The notes under the pieces: model-generated | The model's database searches: none | What the model saw: only the letters and a program-made list of their open reading frames with translations | What the model was told of the DNA's origin: nothing | Translations under genes and position numbers: made by a program | Shown: one piece after another, positions 42,037-55,900 of the stretch | How the letters are laid out: each line of letters starts with the position of its first letter | Position numbering within the stretch: position 1 is the stretch's first letter | Origin: Macquaria australasica | Taxonomy: Eukaryota; Chordata; Actinopteri; Centrarchiformes; Percichthyidae | DNA length: 64,000 nucleotides | Assembly (NCBI GenBank): GCA_005408345.1 | Contig: SEMN01000041.1 | Coordinates: forward strand, 1,171,501-1,235,500 | Direction: 5' to 3'

Positions 42037-45000
42037 TTCTGCTGGAGCAACTTATGGCCAGCTGTTGAACAAAATATTGGAACTTTCCTTGACGTAAGCC
42101 TGCTGAGAAATATCTGTGGCGATTAAGATTACATTACTGACATAGTGCCTCTTGATTCCTGATCAATCCCATGTTCTTCACTTCCCCCTTCTATCCAGAC
42201 TCTCAGTCCATTAGTTCAACAATCTTGCATTTCACATATAGGCCAAAAATGACTGAAAGCCTCAGAAGACAGAAAGTGTTAACTAAAAAAACTTGAGTCT
42301 CCGAGTTTCTTCGCAGTAGTTTTAAGTCTCCCCTGCAGTCCCGTCTGACTTTAAGGCAGCTATATTTAGAGCGTGTGAATCCAGGAGAGTTGGACGTTGT
42401 GAGTGTTGAAAGCCAGCAGGAAACCTGAGATGATGAGACCTGATCCATAACTACACAGCATGGCTGTCTAAAGCAAGACTCCAGCCATGTTTCGTCTGAT
42501 TTATAGATTGACAAAGGAATGTTCTCTCAAATAGGGAAGGTTTCTTTGTTTTTCTTTTTTTTTTGTGGTGCATTGTTATAAATATTTTTGAAAAGGGAAT
42601 AACTTATTACTGAATAGCTTGAAATGTAATGGAGGCTTTGGTTATCTTTTCTTGCCTTAATATCTTATAAAAATAAACTCATACTGTTCTATGTAGTGGC
42701 TTTTATATTCATTCTTTAATAAAAAGGAGCAGCAGATCTGACATGCAAAACCATCCCTGACATGTTTTGTTAAACAAATCCTTTCAGACAAACACACGCA
42801 TAGTGGAGTGGAGCTTAAAGGGGATAGCTATATGTACGTATGTTTTAATGCAATAATGTGCTTTATTTTTGTCTGTAAATAAATGCTCTGTTCTCCTGCC
42901 CCTCTCCACAGGTCAAATGTCATTGTCAGCTACAGAACCCTGGCAGGGACTCAGTGTTCTGCTTAAGGACACTTAAGCAGAGATGAAATGTTTGCTCCAG
43001 TGTTTTGAATGTTGGATTACTAGAAGTCGATGTTGGCATCTCAGTGAGTCAGCAAGTCCGTGCTAATGAAAATAATTTTTCTAAAGATTCGTATGCTACT
43101 TTCTCTATTATTCCATGTAGTGAACTGACTTCACCTGGTGTCTTGGGTCCAAATCTCTCCCTGTTAAAGACTAAAACCCAGCAGCTGCAGTCAGGACTGT
43201 GAGAACTTGAGTTGGACGCACTGACGTGACACCTTACAGCAAACCAAGCACCCCATTGCCATACTCAGGTAGAGCTAATTTTCCCAATACTTAAGTGTCA
43301 ATTTGAGTATTATCATTATTATAATAATTATTATATCTTTTCATTTGTCATGTTTTCTTCATTTGAAAACACACTATTAACGTCTATTTCCTCTGTCTGT
43401 CTCTATGTACTGTCACTTTGCACCAATTTAAAATTAAAATTAAATTAATTTTCCCAATCACCATCATTATAAAGAAGGCCAGAGACCAACCTCAGTCTTT
43501 CTCAAGCCTCCTATAAGAGTAACCCAGTCAAGGTTTCCACAGCTGACTTGTATATCTTTTATGCTGCTTGGTGATTCTTACATTATGTAATACATTACTG
43601 TATGTCAGACCTGTGCAGCTGAGATCCTTGTTTGGATGTGTTTTATGTGGGTAATTCAATAACTGATGTGAGGTATTCATCGAAAGTGATGTACAAATTA
43701 ACGTTTTATCTTGTGCACATGCGTCAACCTGAGTTGCACATTTTATTTAACCCTTCAATAAATCTGCAACAAAATCTGCTGGCTGTTGTTATTATGTATA
43801 TAATGCAATTACATCAGTGTTGTGTATATCAATATGTGTCATCTGCGTTACAGTGGCTAAGTGCATAGCTGGTCATTTGTGCACTTTCCCAGGAGATGAG
43901 ACACAACAGACACATGCTAGTCAGCAAAATGATAGATATCTCAGTTTGTTCTTGAGGAACAATCTGATGAGTCAAATGGTAATAAACATGGCTAAGCTTG
44001 TTTCAAATCTTTTTGTCTTGTCTTTCATGAGCTAAATGCATTCAATCTGTACTGTAGTAACATAGTTGGTGTTAAATAGGCTATCACAGGAAATTATCTA
44101 ATCTGACCTGACTTTAATATTTCAAAATGTTCTCATTGATTGTACTGAACCAACTTATACAAACGCAAGCTTCATTTTATCTTCTGTTTATTCGTCTGCT
44201 TCTGCATTCTTTGTTATCCCTTAGTGATCAGTCTTGTTTTGTGAATCATACATGTTATTCGCAGGAATTTGGTATCTTTAAGTACTCTGTGATTTTTTCC
44301 TCTCAATGTGAATGTATGCTTGGAGCTCTCAGGTGCTGCTGCAAACTATATTCATTATATCAACAAATCATTTCACCCATTTCCCTCTTGTTCAATTACT
44401 AACACCAGAAAAGGTCACATTTTGTAACTGTAGTATGTAGTTTCTCTTCTTATCAGTTTTGATATCTGCCATAAAAGGGTCTGACAGTCAGTCAATGCCA
44501 GTTGGCCGGTCAGAAAAACAAGGCCACTGAACTCAAGGCTGACAAAACAGACATTGCGTTCTGGCTGCAGTGACATTCACGTGGTTGCTACAGCCAGCAT
44601 GTTGACGTGACAAATGTAATGAATTGTTTTTTTCTTTTTTTAAGGGAAATGCCTTGTCACATGTCAAGTCAAATTAAACATGTCCCACTCTGAGGCTGTA
44701 CAAACATTTAAAAAAAAAGATGTACAGTGTACAGGGGTAGGATATAAGCTGTGTTTCTGCGAGCCAGGCTGTGTGTATGTGCTTGCGTGTTTGTGTATTT
44801 TGGCTGCGTCGGAGGTCAGGGATGTTGTCATGTGATGTAACCAGATGACACAGTTAAGCACTGAGCTCTTGATAAGAGTCCTTGCCTCTTTTAACCTTGT
44901 GGTAACCTGTGAATGATAATGACAATAAAAATCAGCGAGCGCAATCTTGGAAATTACACACACGTGACCAAGAGAGGGTAAGAGGAAGACCTTGGGTTGG

Positions 45001-48000
45001 CACACACATAAGTGGGGAAACTTCAAGGAAATGTTGACATATGATAAACCCTGTGTATGTTTACTTTGTGTGTATGTTGTGTATATGGGGGTGGGCTGCA
45101 TCTCTGTGACCCGACACACGCATAAACGCAGTGAGTGAGACACCTCCTTCCTCGCTATGCTGGTGATGTTTTTTTTATTTTTAGCACAGATCGAGTTTCC
45201 AGTCCCCGATTCAGCAGCCAGAGGTGCTCAGCAACACAACTCCCTGTATCTTGGAGCAGTTTCTTACTCAGGCTGCATATGTAACACAGACTCTTTTCTC
45301 TGTTTTGAAGTGGAGCCGGTGAAGTGTTGATAGCAGGAGGTGGTCACGGGGAGTGGGAAGACAGAAGATGCCTGGTAAACCTATGGAGAATTTGAAATTG
45401 CCAAGTCATTGTGATGCTCTGCCATCGATTTGAAAGGGTACAGAAGCAACTGCTGGCCGAGGATCAAAACTGACAGGCAGGTAAAGGCAAATTCATTACA
45501 ACAAAAGATGTGCAGATTTTCAGGATAGATATTATGTTGTTAAATACTTAATATGATAAATCTGACTTTGTTTCTATCAGGGCAGAACATTTCTCTGTTT
45601 TACAGCTTCTAAAGTTAAGTTGTTGAAGTGTGAGAATATCTGCCCTCATGTGTATTTTAACAAGTGCTCAACATTATGGAAATGAGACTGAAACATGCAA
45701 AGTGTGTACGTAGGTGTGTGGGCATTAGAAATGAGATAAAGTTGAAGTAGTACTTTCTGTGCAGTACATTAAAACTGTTGGGTTCCCTTCACTCCACAAG
45801 AGCTGAAACCATGAATTGATTAGCTGATCAACACTAATCTAAGCGGCAACTTTTTTGATAATCAATTCATTATTTAATTTTCTTTTTCAAGCAAAACCGC
45901 CAAACATCTGCTTGCTCCAGCCTCTCAGTTGTGAGGATTTGATGCATTTCTTTGTCTTATGTGACAGTAAACTGAATATCTTTTGGTTTTAGATTTTTGG
46001 TCAGACAAAAACATGCAACATGCAAGATGTTACTTTGGGCTGTGATGGACATTTTCCACCATCAACAATGATTATTTTCTCGATTAATTGGAAAAAGTAC
46101 AATTACAAAAACAAAAAGTGTCTCATCAGTGTACTTTTGCTTTCAGCTTCAGACAAGGGGACCTGTCATTGGCCCTGTGTCCTGGAGGAGAAGATATCTA
46201 ATCTCTCACAGGCTGCATCCTACCCATAACAGTTCATGAGACCATATGAAGCGATGCTGCTGCAGGAGGCAAAGGGTGAGATGGATGTGCCCATTTCCCA
46301 TGCACACTGTGGCACACTGCCTTTTTGTTGCTGCACTTCATTATTTTTATGAGGATTTCTGCTTAATAAGGATTCACGAACCTCACATGCAGTGTTGCAG
46401 CAATTTAGTGAGGTACATGATGGGGCTTAAGTTATCAGGTTACAAATGATGACTGCACACAACCATGTTAGACACAAGGGGTCGCAATGTTTCTGTCCAT
46501 TAATTTTGGCCACATAATAGCTCCCTTCAAATTAACCCTGAAATAATGCTAAATCTGTGGATTTACCTGTACTTGTTGCTGATGGTGTAGCTGACTGAGA
46601 AAACCTGGTGACTTCGCGTTTCCGTGACAAACATCCCCGTCGATTGCTGAAACTGCGTGGGGCTGCTTCGTTTGTTTCTCTTAGCAATAAAACAGCCTAA
46701 CTGTAACAACAAGCGCAGTTCGTGCATACAAACGTGGCCGACTCGTTTTAAGTTAGTCAGCAGATTAGAGTTGATGAAGGATATAAGTAATTCTCGATGG
46801 ATTTCGTTTGTTTGATGTAATCATCACTCGGGCTCTTCTGTCGCCACATCCTCTGGACAGTTATTTTTCCGGACTGCACCACAAAGTTTCTCGGAGGGGT
46901 GTTCGTGTGGTTTTGCTGGTGGCTGTTTGTATTTAATTGCACAATAATAATAAACGTTACTTATAATTTCTAGACTGGCGTTATTAACAGTCGGTACATG
47001 TATGCCTTATTAAAAAATAAATAGCAGGGATAATACTTTTCCCGATGAGACGTCTCGGATCACCCCCACGCACTAAGTCAATCCACCAACCGACTGACTT
47101 CGTTCCTTTTCACTTTTCGACAATAAAACGTATTGTGTGTGTACTTTAAAACCAAGTTAGTACGCTGCTAATAATAAATTTACCTTTGGCCGTTCGCTTT
47201 AAAGTTAGTTTGATAGCAGCGTTTTATACCGGGGTTCTTTTAAAGTGAAGATGGAAGGCGTCGGCGTAGTACTTTCTGTGCTGGGAATTAAAGCCTGCTA
47301 GCCAGGCAGCCGTCTTTTTGTGAGCCGTCGGCCTCCATCGGTCGGGGGGTAACGTTTGCTAAACTTGGTTGTCTCTGGCTTTAGCTGGCTAAAGGCTAAC
47401 TGCTAGCCGCAGCCGGCAGATGCTTCTCTGCGCAACCAAGAATGTTGATGTGTTCCTGTGAAAAAGTGGATTTTAACATTGCTCCCCGCACCGTCGCTCG
47501 GCTTGTCTTCGAGGCCGAGCAAGATAGCAGAAACGGAGGAAACTCGTCCAATGGGAGGTAGGAGTTCCAGCTCAAGTCTTCTCAGACTGCAGAGTTGTTG
47601 TTTTTTTTTCTTTCCGTGTCTCGTTATTAAACGTCGCCCGATTTCTTTCTTCACACCCCTTTTTGTCCTTCGGTGTTTAACTGCACAACATCGTGTCAAC
47701 GGAGATCAGTGGTTGGCGGTGTTTGACATGACTTCAGATCATTCAAGTGTTGCGTTTCTTAAGCCAAACCGAACAGAGCAACAACAATGCATTTGATATC
47801 ACAGGATCAGCTGTTCCCGAGAACTTGCTTCACACTGCATGAACTTGAATTTGCGTGTTTGTACCGTAGTGTTCTGCATCGGAACCGGCTGTGGTCGGTA
47901 ATGTAATATGTACGATAATAGCTTGATCTGGCTTGATGTTTTATGGCAAAAAGATCAGGCTTGTGTGGACCAAACAGTGGAGGCTGCACGTGAGATTATG

Positions 48001-49516
48001 GTGGATTACTCTGGACAAACAAGTCTGTGCCAAGATTGTTCTTGTTCAAACAGATCACAGCAAATACTGTCAGACGTGCTTGGGCCCTTGTCTTGGAAGT
48101 GCCTGCTTTGAAGGCAAACAATGGAGTGACACACATACAACCCTTCCCTGTTTGAGGACACATCTGCAGTATGTTTTCATGTAGTTATGACCTTGGTAGC
48201 CTATACTGGCAATTAGAACCTTGTTGTTGGCTGTATGAACTATGTATTTTTAAGGGCGTTTGTTTATGTCTGCTACAGCGTCTGGAAGTTGCTGCTGTGT
48301 GATACTGTGTGTTTGTGCTTTCAGGCTAGTTTTAGGATCAGCTGTGTTTGTAAGTCAAGGTTTGGAAATGCTGGCATTTAGATAGAGCACATGCTTTTTT
48401 GTGCAGGGACTGGTCTTGGGGGATGAAATTTCCCTTGGTGTCTGTTACTGTCTTCTGATAAACCCACGGTGACTGGTGTCAGTCAATCCCATGTTCACTC
48501 AGTTTAGGCTATTTCTGAGTTACTTGAAGGGAGGAAATCTTATCATAATAATGCGCTAAAATAATTTTGCAGTTTTCCAAACCTAGGCAAAAGAATGCAC
48601 ATAACATAAACTACCCCACTATAAATAAATCCTATTGATCACCTTTCTAACGGGAACAGTATTTCATGACAAATCGTCATATGATACCTCATATTCCCAG
48701 AACTGGCAGAGCAGGCAGTATCAAAGCCCAGACAGGAATAGTCGTAGTCTCGCAATAATTTATTTTTGTTTAACGATTCATATTTCAAGTAAAAAAAACA
48801 ACAACACATTTTAGTAAAGAGGTCGTCAGATGTAGGCCAGCCTTTTGAATGCAAAGTTTCTGCTCTTTTTCACTCCTCAGGTAGCTACTTCCAGACACAG
48901 ATCTGTCTTTGTCTGAGACTTCTTCTGAGACTCTTGCAAAGATGAACCTGATAATGCAAATGCAAGCTTGAAGTCAGTCAAAGGGAGGAGAGTGGACAGT
49001 GCAAGAGTTGCGGAGGAGGAATGGGTGAGGCACATGAGCTAAACACAGAAGAGGGATGATAGAACATTTTAGTCACTCTTTGCAAACAGATGTACAGACT
49101 GGACAACTGGAAAAGGATTGCCTAAAGAACATAGATTGAGAAGGCCTGTGAAATTGTCTGACAGGCCTCCTCCCAGCTTCCTGCTGCATCATTTTTGACT
49201 GTAAAGGAACACCCACACCACTGTCAACTTCTGAACGGTTCTACGGTTTTACCTTATGGGGAAATTTACTTCCCTGATATGGAGAAATGTGGGGAATTCT
49301 GAATCATCTTTAATTATGGTTAGTGTTACTTAATAAGTCAGAGTTGATTTACCCAGGGGGAGTACTTGATGTGTTAATCCTTCCTGTTTCTAAAATATAT
49401 CAAATGCAAGCATGATTGGAACATCTCGGTCAGTCATGGGGCAGCCTCAACTCTAAAGATGCAGCAAGCCCTTGACTTGACTGAAAGAGACAATTAACCC
49501 CTGGAAAGCTCTGAAG
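42037..49516. other. Divergent intergenic/5' region between scn1b and gramd1a
   Basis: No coding exon supported. A donor-like CAG/GTAAAG at 45480 and a GC-richer block at about 47200-47560 ending in GGGAG/GTAGG could mark non-coding first exons of gramd1a. The 159-codon ORF at 44664-45143 overlaps a GT-rich stretch and is not credible. Confidence 0.4.
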
Positions 49517-49986
49517 ATGACTATGTCCTCTCCTGTGGGTCCAGAAGGTATCACTCTGGCTCAGCCCATCCCCGTCCCCACGCTGACTGTCCTGCCACCA
49601 TCCTCAGATACAGAGTCCTGGTCTCGCTCACCTAGCCCCAGACTGTCGCGCCCCAGCCGCCACGGTCGATTCCACCGCAGCAGGACCCGAACCAAGAAAC
49701 GAAACGAGGAAGAGCAAGGTTGCACTCCTAAGCGACAATGGGGTAAAAAAACGCAAATTGTAATAGAGGAGACTGCGGAGAAAGGCACCATTCAACAGCG
49801 GAGCCCCTCGCCCTCCCCCTCTGTGGCCAGTCAGATGGAGGTGGAAGAGCAAGGTCAGGGCAGCTCTTCACAGGACCTCCTCCTGCCACCGTCTCGCTCC
49901 TGGTCTCGTAGTCCCTCTCCCAGCCGGCGCTCCCGTTGGTCCCTCAGGAGCCTGCTCAGCAGAGAGACTGACTGGGAGAGCTGCAG
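49517..49986 (+). CDS. gramd1a: Alternative long first coding exon of gramd1a
   Basis: Starts MTMSSPVGPEGITL and encodes 156 residues plus two bases. It is rich in Ser-Pro and Arg-Ser (SWSRSPSPRLSRPSRHGRF, SRSWSRSPSPSRRSRWSL) with basic RTRTKKR and KRQWGKK patches. The donor AG/GTTAGT leaves phase 2, exactly what exon 57294 needs, giving a Ser at the join. Upstream 5' exons were not resolved. Disordered and probably phosphorylated. Confidence 0.75.
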
Positions 49987-52900
49987 GTTAGTGTGCTGGA
50001 TTCATCCCAAATAACCAGCCAGTGATTAAACAAATTAGGATGAAAGAGATGAAGAAATGAAGCGCTAGTGTGCAGCATTTGTTTACTCTCTCATGAGCAT
50101 AGGCCGAATTGTTTTTTCAGAATCAGTTACACACAGTTCCAGCACCACATAAGGTTCAGTGGCTTAGAACAGAGCATCAGCACTATGTTTGACTGTCTCA
50201 TGGGTATCCTACGCTTATAGCTCTGTAAAACCTCAGCCAATTTGCATTCAAGCCTTCTGAGACCAGATTTGACTGCAATGACTGACTGGAGTGAGTAGCC
50301 TCTCATTTGTGCATGTTGGTGGGCAATAAAAAGTCCTTAGTGGACTTTTCTCAAATGCCACACAAGGTCAACTATTTTAGAACAAGGTGGAGTTAATTAG
50401 CTAATGGCTAAAACTAGTAAGGACAGATTACACTGTTAAAATCCTGATTAAGTTGGATTGATTCATAGTACGCTATGATGTCAGATAAAGCAGGCCAACT
50501 CTCAGATGGTAGAATTTCAGTGATGAAGCAAGAAATGCCCTTGCTACCCTGTACTTAAAACTAAGAAAACATACATACTACATATGACCTGTAATTGATT
50601 AGTATTTCAAAAGAATAGCATAACCTTTAAGGAAAGATTACCTCTTTTGAAATAAGCCAAACAGCTAGGTTATGTAAATTGTAAACAAAGAAAGTGAGAC
50701 CGCTGTTGTAGCAGCAAGGAAAAACAGAGCTGGGTTGGTCACAAGGAGCTAGAGGCGGGGGTTCATGCGTCATTTATCCTTCCTCTGAAGCATGACATCA
50801 CCTTCAGCCAATGGGAGTGGGCTCTCAGTCTGATGATGTCATGTGAGTCCAATCAGAGGAGGTTCTGGGCACCACTGCAGTGGGCTACAGAGGGCAAGCA
50901 GAGGGTGATTTTCTCTTGTGCTCCATATAAACAGCTGTGTCCTTGTCCTCTTCATTTAGACATCATTTTATTGACCCAGTTATATTGTTTTGTTAATATA
51001 TTAATGAAACTTAATACCCAGATCTGAGTTATGACCCTTCCAATGATGGTCTGACAATGGCCTTTTATAGTGATAAACTTATGTTTATGTATCTTAAAAA
51101 GCAAGTAAAAGATTTAGGTTTAAACGATGTTACACATATGCTAACACATATACACCTTTTCAGATTAAGGCTCCAGCGCACAAATGTGTAGGGTTATGTA
51201 AAACGTAATTAAGATAAGCCATAAAAGAAATAAATAACCATAGTCACACTTGGCACCAAAATAAATCTTTGGTTATCCAACCCTGGATTTTCATCTCTAA
51301 ATTCAGAACAACTTCAGAACTTGGAAGCATTATTGCTTAAGAAATATTTGGTATGCAGTGTACTTTGAATACAGACACGTTTTTCACCACACTGAAGAAA
51401 TTTCTAGTCGACGTTGAAGTGTGTACAGCCTGACAAGCCCCCCAAACACAGCTGATTTGCATTTGCCACTGAACTTGGGCAAAACTGTAATGGCTGCTCC
51501 AAAGGCAAGGTGCTAAGTTGACCCTGCGGCCTTATGGCAAATGTTTATTTTTCTTGTTTAAAAGTTTCTTGCAGGTAAAATCAGCTGACACAAAGGCCAC
51601 TCGAGATGCATTGGAGATTCACTGTGAACCACAGACCATCTGAACTGAATCTACTCATCACTGGCTTGATCAGTTCATTGAAAGTGGTTGGGGCAATATT
51701 CACACTTGACTTTCGTTGTCAGTGGAGACGGAAGTGTTGCTACTTTAAGACTAAATTTGGACTTCTTATTGAAACTTAATGCAGCAGCTCACAGTCTATG
51801 ACCATGTTCAAGTATCTTTGATATTGGGAAGAGGTCTGGGAGGTCTTGCCTGTGTGTACTATATAGTCTTAGTAATCTTGTGATAATTCTTTAGTTACCA
51901 TACAGTAATTTTATAAATATTATAGAAACTTCTGTTCTCACTTTTTTATTTAAGTAAAGAAGTGTCAGACCTACTTTAAACACAGGTTGGATGCAAGGAC
52001 AGGTACAAAGGTCCATGTTAACCTGTTCAGACTGTTGGAAAATGTAGGTTTATCCCATGTTATGATGTAGGTCTGAAAGGTGTTTAAGTCTGAACAAGGC
52101 CTATACGCTGCAGTTTATCCTGATCATGCCTTAAAGCCAGGCCCGCTATAAAGGCTCCTGAGACCAGCTGTTGCACAGCAAATTACTTGTGTCTCAGTCT
52201 TTATCCAGAGTGAGCGTCCAGTGGACACTGCTCAGGGAAGATGTATCAGTGATAGTATTTAGAGAGGACGCCGTGAGGAATATAATTTGATTGCAGTTGC
52301 CAAAGCTGGGAGCTCGGAACGACTAACGGGTCAATGTTTTTGTATGTTTATGAGGGTTAAATGTATTAAGTGATCTACTAAGTTGATATCTCAATTGATT
52401 TCTATATAGAACATTGGTCAATAAAGGTATAACTGCATCTGATGGATTCTTCAGTTTCTAGATGCTCATTTGCTGACTTGTTCCCAGCCTTTGAATGCAT
52501 TTACTTTTTATTGTCCATTGAGTGTTAAATTGTCATAATGACAACTTATCACGTGTTAAACTTTACAGATATGTAGACTGATAAGCCTCTATATTTAAAT
52601 ATTGCTAATCTTTCAAGCTCTTATCCCTTGATAGCTTTGAACTTAAATGTTTCATATGTCAGTTTGCAGAGGCAGACAGTCTGAAGTCCAGTATGAAGAG
52701 TGTAGGAAATATGTCTAAAGGACATGCGCTTTGCTATCAGATACCTTGTTTGAAATGGCCTGGGCCATACTGACTTGTTATTGGCACCTTAATATATACA
52801 GGGTAATCAATGCAACTGTGTAATCAGTCAGCACTAAGGTCAATTATTGAGCAGATGTTTTTATTTTAAAATTCTAACTACTGTATAATGCGTATACATA

Positions 52901-55900
52901 CAGATTCTGTACAAGTGTACACATATATTGTCAAAACCACCTGACTTTAAGGTAAAACTGTCAGTTTTTCAGAGACAAAATATAACTTACAGTGATGTAA
53001 TTGCAAAAGATGGTTACCACAACCACATCAACAACACGGTGACCTGCTGACTGATTGTGATTGATTGTAACTGTGACCTCTCTTTCTTTTTCCGCCACAC
53101 CGTATCAGTGCAACTCTGTGACTTCTCCTGGTTCACATAGTCTGCATCCAGTTGGTGTGTTTACATGCACTCTATCTGATAATGAATCCACTTTTGTATT
53201 AGTAATCAGTAACCTGATTTCAGACATTCTTCTAGAGTTTCTTTAACTGTTGCTGGTCAGTATCTCATGTCCAGCACAGTTGTATCTATTTTGAACCCGT
53301 TTGAACCCGCACTGCTCTCCTGTCTCTTACACTGTTGAAATAAGAAATTTTCTATAGGCAGGAAGGAACAGGCACGTATACATTTTGTCCCGTATACCCA
53401 CATCCTGTAAATTTTTTTTTTTGTGGCTGTTCTTCTAAGCTGTACTGTCTTTTGTCTTGCCTCTTTCTCAATGCCCACCCAGCTCATGAAACTCTTTATG
53501 AGTCATTGGTGAACCTCAGAAAGCAGATTACACAGAGGGAGACAGAATGGTGGAGATGTGGGCCTGGCTCAGCCCATCGTGGATTATGATGTGGACTCTA
53601 ATCCAGAGGAATGGACAGAGAGATTGAGGGTTAAGGGATTTCGTAGGCTCTGGGCTTTGGCCAGGTGGATTCACTAGAGGCAGACATGGTCTCTGTATTT
53701 ACAATGCTAGTCATGTTTTAGCCTGTTTTTATGTTTTATTATATGATGCTAGGACCTCCATCTGATAGTGTGAAAGTATTCACATTAAGACCTAACTTCC
53801 ACTAATGATTAGCCTATATTTCTTATTGATTAATGGTTTATAAAATGTTAGAAATTTGTGTGCCCTTGACTGTTTCCCAGAGGCCATGACGATGCCTTGA
53901 AATTGCTTGTTTTGTTCAACCAACAGTCCAGAATCCAAAGATGTTCAATTTACTATCACAGTGGACTAATAAAACCAGCAAATAATCACATTTGAAAAGT
54001 CAGAACCATTGATCCATTTTGGCACCTTTTGCTTAAAAATGACCCGAACCATTAATCAATAATCAAAGTAGTTGATGAATCCACTAATCGCTTACTCATG
54101 AGATTGATCAATCCATCATTTAAAACACAGTACCCGTTGTGTTGCTTGGTCTGGTTGGAGATGCTACAGATCCCTATAAATGAATGGGAGAAATTGATGC
54201 TGAAGCTTGTTTTGAGCACTTGTTTGGTTAATGAATAGAGGAAGCATGTGGAGCCTGTAGAAGTCAGTATTTCACATGTCGAAAAGGGCATTCATCACAA
54301 AGATATCGGTGTTAGTAAATGTTATTGCGACTTGCTGTCTGTGAGGTACCGGTCCCTCCGAATTCAGATAAAACCCCTCAGTCTTGACTCTGCCTTATCC
54401 TTATCTGTGGCCCCCGTTCAGCACCACCTCGCTGTAAAAAAAGCAAGGCCTCACTCAACACACGGAGCCGCCTCCTCCTCCACCTCCCTCCTCTCCCCAC
54501 CCCTCTCTCTAGTTGCAAAGGGGATTACGGATGAACGCAGAGACTGCAGCCCGTTACCGGGTCCTGCAAGCGGCATAGGGAGCAGCGGTCCGTCCGGTAC
54601 CTGGGTGTGAGGTGCAGGGGCGTCGGCCACGATGGGAAATTAACATCCGACCGCGGGGCGGTGGACGAGCGATGGGCGCATTTCTACCCCGAGGCTAAGC
54701 GAAGAAAACAAGGCAGAAATAGCGGACATACTATTCTGGCTTGCTTGCTTGCTTTAGCTGCACACACACACAGGAACAACGGTGCCATATTGATGCAATA
54801 GTGAGCAGCAACCTGTGTGTGTGTGTTTTTATGGATATCAGTTGGATCGCAAACGCCTCATGACATGTTCGAGTAAGTGACATAAAGAGACCCCTCTCTA
54901 GTGCGATGAATAGCATGCTAAGTATGCGGTGGTCTGTCTTTGGTCCTCATATACCGTTCATGCACGTTTAGTGTGGTCAAATTATGAGTCACAGCTTGCA
55001 AATCCCACTGATAACATGGGTGGGACTGGCACAGTTTATGTAGAAGCACAGCCACAGTCTGATATTAGCGGTTTAGACTGATGGCTAGCGAGATGTTTAC
55101 GTTCGTGCTGTCGGTGCTCAGCCTCCGTCCTTTTACAGTCCGGTGCTTCTCAACTGAAACGAGTTGTCCAATTCCTCCCGACGACTCGTGTTTGACTTTG
55201 TCGCGTTTCTTAGGCGTTTGTCCAGTTATAGTGTTGTGAACGAGATTGCTGCTGGATTGTTTTTGGGTAGCCGGCGTGCTAGCTGCCCATTAGCTGATCT
55301 GTGTAAGCCCGCTTTGCTTTTAATGTGTGTGGACGCTATTAAGGTTAACGACACCAGAGAGATAGCTAGAGGTTTGTGTCGAAAATTTCTGGCCATGCTG
55401 CCGATTAGCCTTTTACATTTGTTTTGCGGGCGGATTTAGCCCAGGTTTGTAAACGCATGCTGACACAGATTCACATCTCGGTGTCCTGGTCAACAAGCCT
55501 ATTAACGTTACAACACCCGCTGGCCTTATTATGTACGTTTACCTAAAGATGGCTTAATGCTGCTCTGATTAACATTGCTGCATTAGATAACGTAACATTT
55601 AGGGGATTATTTTCCTATAAAACGAACCTGGTAAGGTTCAGGGATGGACCCCCCAGCTTCACCGCTCCTTGTCCCAGCCATTAGTGGTGTTGCCTTGGAG
55701 ATGATCATTTTGGACTCACCCCTTTTCTTCACCAGCTCCTGTCACTGACAACTGCAACCAAATTTACAGGGCCCAAGCTGTAATCATGTATTTTTCCTTT
55801 TCCTTTTATGTAACCAAGTAAATGTTGAAATCTCGTTTTCAAGCATGAATGAAAACATTGTTACGGCGATAAATACAACGTAGACAGACCAAGACAACTG

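Noticed and set aside
44664..45143. 159-codon minus-strand ORF
   Set aside because: Derives from GT/CA-rich low-complexity DNA, with Thr/Ser/Tyr/His-biased residues and no recognised motif.
47458..47796. 112-codon plus-strand ORF near the GC-rich block upstream of gramd1a
   Set aside because: No domain and no conserved start; the region is better explained as promoter or 5' UTR.
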